A stretch of DNA of 32,931 nt from a virus: positions 1 to 32,931 of the IMG/VR virus record IMGVR_UViG_3300021364_000094; one strand, 5' to 3'. Each line of letters starts with the position of its first letter. The first letter of the stretch is position 1. The translations under genes were made by a program, and so were the position numbers. The notes below the pieces were generated by a model. The model was not told the DNA's origin and did no database searches. It worked only from the letters and a program-made list of their open reading frames with translations. Below are positions 1 through 6,084 of this stretch, in pieces.

Positions 1-51
1 AGTTTAAAAAAAATCGCCAGGAAAAAAATCCACCAAAACCTTTTTTGAAAT

Positions 52-80
52 ACCTTATGCTATATAAAACTAGCATGGGT
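52..80 (+). other. Hairpin just upstream of the first gene
   Basis: A perfect 6-bp inverted repeat, ATGCTA at 57-62 and TAGCAT at 71-76, surrounds an 8-nt loop reading TATAAAAC. The arms extend through a T-G wobble, one bulged T and an ACC/GGT pairing (52-54 with 78-80). A run TTATTTT follows at 80-86 and the start codon is at 89. It could be a terminator for an upstream gene, a leader hairpin, or an AT-rich promoter region; the sequence alone does not decide. Confidence 0.4.
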
Positions 81-88
81 TATTTTAA

Positions 89-313
89 ATGTCTATTGAA
101 GATTATGATATGGATGATTATTCCCGTTATTTGGAGTACAGTACAAACGAGGACAAAATGCTTACTGACGAACCGATGATTAGTTACGATTCATTTATTG
201 ACAGATTCATTCTGGATGCACCAAATGGAGAGACGTATTATTTCAGAGATTATGAAGGTGCCGAAGATTTCTGGATGTTAAACTTCAAGGAAAACGTTGA
301 TTTAGATGCCTAA
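89..313 (+). CDS. Small acidic protein of unknown function
   Basis: This is a 74-residue protein that I do not recognise. It is strongly acidic and rich in Asp, Glu and Tyr, starting with MSIEDYDMDDYSRYLEY and ending in ENVDLDA. There is no signal peptide or membrane segment. No clear Shine-Dalgarno sequence precedes the ATG; the leader is AT-rich and holds the hairpin at 52-80. The last 8 nt overlap the start of the 455-residue structural protein gene, which suggests translational coupling and co-expression. The position at the head of a baseplate cluster makes a structural or assembly role possible, but nothing in the sequence shows this. Confidence 0.65.
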   Translation: MSIEDYDMDDYSRYLEYSTNEDKMLTDEPMISYDSFIDRFILDAPNGETYYFRDYEGAEDFWMLNFKENVDLDA

Positions 314-1673
314 TTATAAACCTGTTGTTGAGAGTATAGGGGCAGGATCTAGTAATATTGATGTAGCATATGAGATAGGTACTGAGATACCATTAGCATA
401 TCCTTCAGGTACATTTGATGCTAATGCAAATCCACCTGCTTATATCAATGTAGGAACTGCGACTTCTGACAGTAATTACAGAGATAAGAGACATTACACA
501 CGATCAAACAATACCTATAGGCAGACATGGAAACTGCCTAATGGGGTATCAATAGATTCGTGTGACTCATCAGGTCAGACATGGTATATTGACAGTTATT
601 CTAGTGAGACTGATCGTATTGTATATTTGGGGGAGGATCTTACAGCAAGTTTAAATAATAATTATACTGGATGTTGTTTTGATGAGAATGGGAATCAAGT
701 ACCAGAACCATCATTAAATCAGAAGCGTGTTACTGAGATTGTATTAGAGGGTATAACATTTGATACTTATGGAAAAGTAAACACAGCATCTGGTATTGAG
801 TATAAAGCTAATTGTATAGTTGAACCTATAGTATCTACCGTTCGTAGTGAGACATTTACAGTAACATTCAATAGTATGGTTCCAAATATTGCGGATAATG
901 CTCCATATTTGGATGATGATATTACAGTTACATTAGAGCGTAGTGATGGTAGTAGTGTAATTGCCACATCAAGTACGGGAACCGTAACGATGAGTGCGGT
1001 AGCACCACAAACAATCACAATAAAGATTGGAGGGGAGTTTGGAAAAAAACTTTTTCCTGATGAGGTTTGGGAGTATTATTATGAAAAAAATTCCGAGTTT
1101 ACGGAGATTCCAAGTCATTTAAATGTTGATATTGAATTTAATGAACGTAAACCAAATCCCAATGAGTTATTTGAATTATATCGTATTGATAAAGATAATA
1201 ACACGGGGCAGAATTTAAATGATTTAAGTCAGGAAGTACCTGAGGGTTCAGCATTATATGCATATAGGGGAGATCGAACAGAACGTGAAGCAGGTATAAA
1301 CCCTATTGAGGGTAGTACGAGTCGTGCAGGGCATCGTGATATTGTATTTAATTTTACAGTAACGAGTAGTATTCCTGTATTACCGACAACTCCTTGGGCA
1401 CATGGTACATTATTACCCACAGGATCATATTGTACTAAGGGTGGGTCTACCTATTATGTGGAATTAGGAGGTATACCAAGTCTAGCTATACCAGCAGATG
1501 TAGGACCTAGTGGTACTGGGTTCTTTATTGATAATAGTGGTATGCGTTATCGTTATATTCCACCTGAGGGATTAGTTACCACTAGAGGTGCTGGTAGTTT
1601 TAGTACTACATTATACGTAATGAATAATTATGCAAATGGTGCTAATCGTGTTGATGAATTGTTAGGAGATTAA
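306..1673 (+). CDS. Putative virion structural protein (paralogous domain with the next gene)
   Basis: This 455-residue protein is rich in Thr, Ser, Asn and Gly with beta-strand-like alternation, as in phage structural proteins. It has no signal peptide or membrane helix. Residues about 183-270 (FTVTF ... PNIADNAPY ... GSS ... TITI ... LFPDEVWEYYYE ... P) have the same order of motifs as residues about 43-130 of the next protein, so the two probably share a domain. The C-terminal part (from about 300) is Gly/Pro-rich with no motif I can name. Arginine is mostly encoded by CGT, unlike the AGA-rich genes from gp25 onward. The gene sits two genes upstream of a PAAR spike protein, so a role in the baseplate hub or spike region is a reasonable inference. 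Confidence 0.75.
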   Translation: MPNYKPVVESIGAGSSNIDVAYEIGTEIPLAYPSGTFDANANPPAYINVGTATSDSNYRDKRHYTRSNNTYRQTWKLPNGVSIDSCDSSGQTWYIDSYSSETDRIVYLGEDLTASLNNNYTGCCFDENGNQVPEPSLNQKRVTEIVLEGITFDTYGKVNTASGIEYKANCIVEPIVSTVRSETFTVTFNSMVPNIADNAPYLDDDITVTLERSDGSSVIATSSTGTVTMSAVAPQTITIKIGGEFGKKLFPDEVWEYYYEKNSEFTEIPSHLNVDIEFNERKPNPNELFELYRIDKDNNTGQNLNDLSQEVPEGSALYAYRGDRTEREAGINPIEGSTSRAGHRDIVFNFTVTSSIPVLPTTPWAHGTLLPTGSYCTKGGSTYYVELGGIPSLAIPADVGPSGTGFFIDNSGMRYRYIPPEGLVTTRGAGSFSTTLYVMNNYANGANRVDELLGD

Positions 1674-1676
1674 ATT

Positions 1677-2426
1677 ATGCCTATACCTACAGTTTATACA
1701 CCAATTCAACCAACACCTAGTGTTGTAATGAGACCTATTGTCTGGACACCCAATGTCTGGACAGCGGTTGTTTGTAGTCCTGGACCTCCAATTATTCCAG
1801 AGGTGTTTACAGTTACTGTAACTAATTTTCAACCTGTTATTGCACCTTCTGCATATTTTGGAGATCCTGGATTAAGAATTGATTTGATTAGTACTAATGG
1901 TTCTAGTGGGTCTGCAGGACCTGGAGGGATTGGTATTGCAACAGCAACTTGTACATTCCCTGGAACCATTACAATGAATGTATCTCTCAACTATACAGAC
2001 TATCTGTTCCCTAATAAAGAGTACAAGTATAGAAGGGATGTAGTTCCTCCTATACACCTTCCTACAACTGTTGTATCGCCTTCTGGGTATACTGCACAGT
2101 ATGGAACCCTTAATCAGGGTTCTGCAACCCTTAGGGGGACGTTTAAGAACCCTATTGGTGGTCTTCTTATTGCAGGTACTCCTACAGTAGGAATGATTAA
2201 TGAAATTGGAACAACTGATCATATGCAGCATTATTTTCCAGATCCTAACTTTATGATTATTGTAGAATATACAGTAGTCATCACAAGTAGTTGTGGTGTT
2301 GGTGCTGGTACATTTCCAATCAAACAAATTGTCTATGATGACAAGGACATTGCATCACAGAGGTTTGTTGATGCAGTAAATAGTCAGACAGGACGTAATC
2401 TTAATAATCCTAAATCATTGCCATGA
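1677..2426 (+). CDS. Putative virion structural protein, shorter relative of the previous one
   Basis: The product is 249 residues. The N-terminal 40 residues are unusual, with repeated Pro and two Trp-Thr-Pro/Ala segments (IVWTPNVWTAVV). A beta-rich region follows at about 43-130 (VFTVTVTNF ... VIAPSAYF ... NGSSGS ... GTITM ... YLFPNKEYKY ... P), and it parallels residues 183-270 of the upstream protein. A Gly-rich stretch lies at about 74-86. The C-terminus (FPIKQIVYDDKDIASQRFVDAVN) looks helical. Only 3 nt separate it from the upstream gene and it overlaps the PAAR gene by ATGA, so the three are probably translated together. This fits a spike-associated virion protein, but the function is unknown. 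Confidence 0.75.
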   Translation: MPIPTVYTPIQPTPSVVMRPIVWTPNVWTAVVCSPGPPIIPEVFTVTVTNFQPVIAPSAYFGDPGLRIDLISTNGSSGSAGPGGIGIATATCTFPGTITMNVSLNYTDYLFPNKEYKYRRDVVPPIHLPTTVVSPSGYTAQYGTLNQGSATLRGTFKNPIGGLLIAGTPTVGMINEIGTTDHMQHYFPDPNFMIIVEYTVVITSSCGVGAGTFPIKQIVYDDKDIASQRFVDAVNSQTGRNLNNPKSLP

Positions 2427-2758
2427 CAAAACCAAGACAGTTATTAAATAAACGTTGTACTTATGTTGGTGCTTTATCTGCAGGGCACATTTGTTATCCA
2501 CCAACTGCTCTTACGCAAGGATCACCTAATGTATTTGTAAATTTCATTCCTGGTGGGCGTGTGGGGGATTTATTTGCTCCTCATGCATGTCCTTGCTCAA
2601 ATTGTCCTCCTCCACACCTAGTAAGACCCATTTCATCGGGTCCAGTTAACGTGTATTTCAATTTTCGTCCACCTGGACGTATTGGAGACGCAATTGGTTG
2701 TGGGGATATCGTTGCTCAGGGGTCATTTAACGTCCTTGCAGGCAGTGCTGGGACTTGA
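2423..2758 (+). CDS. PAAR-repeat protein, tip of the tail spike
   Basis: This 111-residue protein looks like a PAAR protein. PAAR proteins form a small cone that binds a metal ion through His/Cys and caps the central spike that pierces the cell envelope (T4 gp5.4, type VI secretion tips). Two related repeats are visible. One is at about 29-57 (GSPNVFVNFIPGGRVGDLF followed by APHAC), the other at about 69-111 (PVNVYFNFRPPGRIGDAIGCGD ending GSFNVLAGSAG). His/Cys ligand candidates include His22, the His-Ala-Cys near 54-56 and the CPCSNCPPPH segment. The length fits the family. The ATG overlaps the previous stop by 4 nt, and the stop codon lies inside the -35 box of the downstream promoter. Confidence 0.87.
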   Translation: MTKPRQLLNKRCTYVGALSAGHICYPPTALTQGSPNVFVNFIPGGRVGDLFAPHACPCSNCPPPHLVRPISSGPVNVYFNFRPPGRIGDAIGCGDIVAQGSFNVLAGSAGT

Positions 2759-2783
2759 CAAAGCGTAAAATCTCTCTTATACT
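2755..2783 (+). promoter_or_regulatory. Sigma70-type promoter
   Basis: A perfect -35 box TTGACA (2755-2760) and a -10 box TATACT (2778-2783, one mismatch to TATAAT) are separated by exactly 17 nt. This matches the bacterial housekeeping-sigma consensus closely. The -35 box overlaps the TGA stop of the PAAR gene (2756-2758). Transcription would begin near 2790 and read into the 49-residue basic protein gene at 2813. Confidence 0.82.
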
Positions 2784-2812
2784 ACTGTAGTTCACACAAA
2801 AACACGTAAATT

Positions 2813-2962
2813 ATGGCAATGCGGTCCAAAGTTGGTCTTTCTGGCGCTAATTTCATGCCTGGAAAACCCAAAACTACTCGTCAAGGGTCATCTAAAAACA
2901 CAAAATACGCTGCAACTTCGCGTAATAACAAGAAAAAGCGTTATCGGGGTCAAGGACGTTGA
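2813..2962 (+). CDS. Small very basic protein, 49 residues
   Basis: The open frame runs MAMRSKVGLSGANFMPGKPK ... to ... KKKRYRGQGR. About fourteen of 49 residues are Lys or Arg and there are no acidic residues, so the protein is likely to bind nucleic acid or an acidic partner; that is inference. The start is the first ATG after the strong sigma70-type promoter; a second in-frame ATG is two codons later. I believe close relatives occur in marine T4-like cyanophages, from memory only. The stop codon overlaps the TTG start of the next gene. The promoter, size and charge suggest an early host-interaction or regulatory protein. Confidence 0.8.
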   Translation: MAMRSKVGLSGANFMPGKPKTTRQGSSKNTKYAATSRNNKKKRYRGQGR

Positions 2963-3117
2963 GACCAGAGACCAGAAAAGCAATGGAAATGCTTTGGAGT
3001 GCCAAATGGAACCTCCCAAAAGCAGCAAAACACTGCAATCTCACTAACAAAGAGATGAAAATTACATTTAATGAGTATTGTGCATTCCATCCACCCACAT
3101 TTAAGGTAGAAAAATGA
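2959..3117 (+). CDS. Small helical protein, possible helix-turn-helix, TTG start
   Basis: A 52-residue frame starts with TTG at 2959, overlapping the previous stop, and ends at TGA, overlapping the ATG of the next gene. The product begins (M)RPETRKAMEMLWSAKWNLP and continues PKAAKHCNLTNKEMKITFNE. The pattern helix / AAKHCNLT / helix resembles a helix-turn-helix unit (turn near the Asn-Leu-Thr), so DNA binding is possible but unproven. An alternative start is the ATG at 2983, which would lose eight residues of a continuous, protein-like N-terminus. The overlaps on both sides support the TTG start and translational coupling. Confidence 0.72.
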   Translation: MRPETRKAMEMLWSAKWNLPKAAKHCNLTNKEMKITFNEYCAFHPPTFKVEK

Positions 3118-3620
3118 CTAAACCTCTCCTGTTCATATCACAAGATAAGGAGATGGCACTCATTCAGGAGATGTCATACAAGATCAAGAGAGCGGGATGG
3201 GACATCCACCCCTCAAAAACTTGTTTTTTGTGTGTATCTCCTGATTATTCTAGTATTGTTACTCAACATCTCTCCCATTCACTCACCATGGATGGGGAGA
3301 TTTTTCATGTTGAGGCAGTCAATGTGCCATTTCCTGATGAATCTGCAGAAAATTACAGAGTTAACTTTGAAATTAACTATGCAGATTGGGTTCTTGACTG
3401 GGAAAACTTCGTATTATGCGAAGCAGGCGTAATCCGAGGAGGTAATTATACCTGGATTACAGAATCTATGAAGAAATTTAGTAAGAAAAATTACTACACC
3501 TTGTCTCTTTGTGAGAATATTGGTAGTAAGTATAAGAGTGACATGGTTTCTCTCTATTATGATGATAGTAAGGAAGATTTACATTTTTGGTGGGAACAAC
3601 CTAATAATCATTGGCGATAA
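3114..3620 (+). CDS. Conserved-looking cytoplasmic protein of unknown function
   Basis: The product is 168 residues, with no signal peptide or membrane segment. Its composition differs from the structural genes around it: it has several Cys and Trp, and mixed alpha/beta character. A conspicuous segment near residues 94-112 reads WENFVLCEAGVIRGGNYTW. It has the hydrophobic strand, acidic residue and Gly-Gly turn seen in phosphoribosyltransferase-like or Rossmann-type folds, but the match is too weak for a call. The C-terminus is rich in aromatic residues (DLHFWWEQPNNHW). The gene overlaps the upstream 52-residue gene by ATGA, so it belongs to the unit driven by the sigma70-type promoter at 2755. 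A role in the infected cell rather than in the virion is inferred from that context. Confidence 0.78.
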   Translation: MTKPLLFISQDKEMALIQEMSYKIKRAGWDIHPSKTCFLCVSPDYSSIVTQHLSHSLTMDGEIFHVEAVNVPFPDESAENYRVNFEINYADWVLDWENFVLCEAGVIRGGNYTWITESMKKFSKKNYYTLSLCENIGSKYKSDMVSLYYDDSKEDLHFWWEQPNNHWR

Positions 3621-3623
3621 ATA
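3616..3623 (+). promoter_or_regulatory. T4-type late promoter motif GATAAATA
   Basis: GATAAATA matches the T4 late -10 element (TATAAATA) except at the first base, and overlaps the stop codon of the 168-residue gene. It would restart late transcription for the 47-residue gene and the gp25-gp6 block after the early-type island. Confidence 0.6.
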
Positions 3624-3635
3624 TATTGGAGATGG

Positions 3636-3676
3636 TAACCTCCCAAAAAGTTCTATAACGTTTATTTAAGAGGTTA
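3636..3676 (+). promoter_or_regulatory. Inverted repeat that can pair with the ribosome binding site
   Basis: TAACCTC at 3636-3642 is the exact reverse complement of GAGGTTA at 3670-3676, with a 27-nt loop. The right arm includes most of the Shine-Dalgarno AAGAGG (3668-3673) of the 47-residue GTG-start gene, so a folded transcript could hide that site. No regulator or ligand is visible. Confidence 0.4.
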
Positions 3677-3678
3677 TT

Positions 3679-3822
3679 GTGGCAAATTCACCAATTCCAG
3701 ATCAAAGTGAAGATTTTCGTAAATCCGGAATGGTTTTGATTACAGATCCAAGGTCTGATTATTATTTGAAAAAAATAGAAAAACAAAAAGAAGATAAGAA
3801 AAGTAAGATATATAAAGTATAA
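3679..3822 (+). CDS. Small charged protein, GTG start
   Basis: This 47-residue frame begins with GTG at 3679, 5 nt after a good Shine-Dalgarno AAGAGG. The product starts (M)ANSPIPDQSEDFRKSGMVL, continues with ITDPRSDYYLKKIE and ends in a Lys-rich tail (KQKEDKKSKIYKV). The tail looks helical and basic. I do not recognise a function. The gene lies between a late-promoter-like motif and gp25, with the gp25 start 12 nt after its stop, so it is probably expressed with the baseplate wedge genes. The ribosome site and protein-like composition argue that it is real; an independent homolog would settle it. Confidence 0.68.
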   Translation: MANSPIPDQSEDFRKSGMVLITDPRSDYYLKKIEKQKEDKKSKIYKV

Positions 3823-3833
3823 AGAGACTGAAA

Positions 3834-4226
3834 ATGCCATCTATATCTAAAAAATTCGTTGATCTTAATCCCAATTTCACCAAACATCCCGTTACTGGTG
3901 ATATTGGGGTATTGAAAAATGAAGATGCAATTAAACAGTCGGTAAAAAATATTGTTATGACCCAGTTAGGTGAAAAGTTTTTCGATCCTCTGTTTGGTAC
4001 ATCAAGTAATAGATTATTATTTGAAAATTTTAATAGTATTATTTCTGATCAATTAGCATTAGAGATTGAAGATGCGCTTAAATTTTATGAACCTAGGGTA
4101 AATTTTGACAATATTGATATCGTTGAAGATGTAAAAAATAATTCTATTAAATTTAATGTAAATTTTACGATTATTGGTTCTCCTTTAGATCAGCAAGCAA
4201 TTAGTCTCATTCTGGAAAAAGTATAA
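3834..4226 (+). CDS. gp25: Baseplate wedge protein gp25
   Basis: The product is 130 residues, close to T4 gp25 (132). gp25 is the small wedge protein with a lysozyme-like name but no proven enzyme role. It joins gp6 at the inner baseplate and primes sheath assembly. The family pattern is clear: an N-terminal strand region, then QLGEKFFDPLFG at about 45-56, LLFENFNS at about 62-69 and the hallmark acidic-Pro-Arg in YEPRVNFDNIDI at about 88-99. The C-terminus is a conserved beta-hairpin ending in a helix. The ATG follows AAAGAGACTGAAA. The stop codon shares one base with the gp6 start (TAATG), matching the tight coupling of these genes in T4-like phages. Confidence 0.95.
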   Translation: MPSISKKFVDLNPNFTKHPVTGDIGVLKNEDAIKQSVKNIVMTQLGEKFFDPLFGTSSNRLLFENFNSIISDQLALEIEDALKFYEPRVNFDNIDIVEDVKNNSIKFNVNFTIIGSPLDQQAISLILEKV

Positions 4227-6082
4227 TGGCATTCAATCAAGTTACTAATTTAGATTTTGAGGACGTAAAGCAAAGTTTACGGGAGTTCATGCGTTCTTCC
4301 GAAACTTTTACTGATTATAATTTTGAAGGATCTGTATTATCTCAATTTATTGATGTATTAGCGTATAATACGTATTACAGTGCATTAAATGCTAACTTAG
4401 TTGCTAATGAGGTATTTTTAGATTCTGCATCAATCAGAGAGAATGTTGTATCTCTTGCAAAAAGTGTTGGATATGTTCCAAGTGGTGCTACGGCATCAAA
4501 AGCAGTAATAAATCTTGATATATCATTACCAGCAGCATCATCAGTTACTCAATTAACTTTAAAGCAAGGAAGTGCGTTAGTTGGGAAGAATGATGAGGGT
4601 TCTTTTGTCTTTACACCTGCTAATGATGTTACGAGACAAGTATCATTAAATTCAGCAGGACGTTCGATTATATCATTTGAAGATTTAGAAATATTTCAAG
4701 CAACGCCACTTTCACTTACTTATACTGTAAACGATTCAACTGTTCAAAGATTTATTATTCCTGATAGTAATTCAGATGTTAACTTAATTCAAGTTAAAGT
4801 GAATGAAATTAATAATTCAATAATTGAAACGTATAAACCGATAACAGATATTACAACATTAAATAGCACTGATAGATCATATTTTGTTCAAGAAAATAAA
4901 AATGAACAATATGAGTTAATTTTTGGTGATGATACTTTTGGTAGAAAATTAAAAAATGGTGATGTGGTTGAGATTACTTATTTTATTACTGATAAAACTT
5001 TAGGTAATGATTGTTCTGAGTTTAGTTTTACTGGTAGACTTATTGATCAAACAGGCAATGGATATTTTGCAACAGAACCAAGTGTTAGAGTAGTATCTCC
5101 ATCTTCTGGAGGATCTGAACCCGAAAGTATAACATCTATCAAATATCTTGCTCCAAGAAGTTATTCTGCACAGCAAAGGGCAGTTACAGTTAATGATTAT
5201 GAGTATTTGGTCAAGACTAAACTTCCTGGTTTAGAATCATTAACGGTATATGGCGGCGAAGATTCTTCTCCACCCCAATACGGAAAGGTATTTGTTGCTG
5301 CAAAACCTTTTGGTGCAGATAAATTAACAACTACTGCTAAATTAAATCTAATTAAAGATTTAAAACAATTTACAATTTTAACTGTTGTTCCTACAATTGT
5401 AGATCCTTCTTTTTTATACATTGATATTGAAAGTTATGTATATTTCAACTCTAAATTAACTAAAAAAACACCTCAACAACTTCAATCTTCAATTAGGGGG
5501 TCTATATTACAATTTGGAAATACACAAGAACTTAATAAATTTAACAGTAAATTTAAATATAGTAAACTAGTATCATATATTGATGAAGTTGATCCTGGTA
5601 TAACTTCAAACATTACAAGAATTAGAATTAATAAAAGGTTAGAAGTTTCTAGTAATATTTTTGCTTCTTATGAAATTTGTTATGGTAATAGAATATCTTC
5701 TAATACAAATTTAACTTCCAATGGATTTAAATTGACTGGTCAACCAGATAATTATGTATTTTTCTTTGAAAAGTATGATGATGCTGGAACAGTAGCAGTA
5801 TATAGAAATGAGGGTAGTGAGAAAAAGTATTTCAGCACTTCAGTTGGAAGTATTGATTATGAAAAAGGTGAAATAAATATCAATAACATCAACATTAATA
5901 GTGTAGTTGGGGATGTTGACTATATTTCTTTATCAGTCATTCCAGCATCAAATGATATTTTAGGTTTGAGAGATTTATATCTATTATTTGATCCTTCTAA
6001 TGTAAATGTAAACGTGATTTTAGATGAATTATCTTCATCATCAAGATCAACGGGTGTCGGACAAATTCCAGTATCTAGTTAA
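4226..6082 (+). CDS. gp6: Baseplate wedge protein gp6
   Basis: The product is 618 residues against about 660 in T4. gp6 forms the inner baseplate ring, dimerising around gp25 and holding gp7 and gp53. It is related to baseplate J proteins of other contractile systems. The N-terminus is typical: LDFEDVKQSLREFMRS, then DYNFEGSVLSQFIDVLAYNT and VANEVFLDSASIRENVVSLA in the first 80 residues. A central J-like region contains GDDTFGRKLKNGDVVEITYF (near 230-250) and AVTVNDYEYLVKTKLPGLES (near 318-337). The C-terminal third is beta-rich and ends in a Ser-rich tail. The gene starts inside the gp25 stop, and the giant gp7-like gene starts 3 nt after its own stop. Confidence 0.95.
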   Translation: MAFNQVTNLDFEDVKQSLREFMRSSETFTDYNFEGSVLSQFIDVLAYNTYYSALNANLVANEVFLDSASIRENVVSLAKSVGYVPSGATASKAVINLDISLPAASSVTQLTLKQGSALVGKNDEGSFVFTPANDVTRQVSLNSAGRSIISFEDLEIFQATPLSLTYTVNDSTVQRFIIPDSNSDVNLIQVKVNEINNSIIETYKPITDITTLNSTDRSYFVQENKNEQYELIFGDDTFGRKLKNGDVVEITYFITDKTLGNDCSEFSFTGRLIDQTGNGYFATEPSVRVVSPSSGGSEPESITSIKYLAPRSYSAQQRAVTVNDYEYLVKTKLPGLESLTVYGGEDSSPPQYGKVFVAAKPFGADKLTTTAKLNLIKDLKQFTILTVVPTIVDPSFLYIDIESYVYFNSKLTKKTPQQLQSSIRGSILQFGNTQELNKFNSKFKYSKLVSYIDEVDPGITSNITRIRINKRLEVSSNIFASYEICYGNRISSNTNLTSNGFKLTGQPDNYVFFFEKYDDAGTVAVYRNEGSEKKYFSTSVGSIDYEKGEININNININSVVGDVDYISLSVIPASNDILGLRDLYLLFDPSNVNVNVILDELSSSSRSTGVGQIPVSS

Positions 6083-6084
6083 AG

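Noticed and set aside
1-88. The open end of an upstream gene at the window start.
   Set aside because: One frame is open from the first bases into the 74-residue gene, but its content is Lys/Met/Ile/Trp-rich and not protein-like; I see no supported upstream coding end.
1872-2327. A 151-codon open frame on the - strand.
   Set aside because: It lies wholly inside the + strand 249-residue gene, is rich in Cys/Arg/Thr/Ser in an un-protein-like way, and has no ribosome site or neighbours on that strand.
2832-3047. A 71-codon + frame overlapping the small genes.
   Set aside because: It is out of frame with the 49- and 52-residue genes, which have better starts, coupling overlaps and composition.
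3232-3432. A 66-codon + frame inside the 168-residue gene.
   Set aside because: Hydrophobic shadow of the real frame without a ribosome site.
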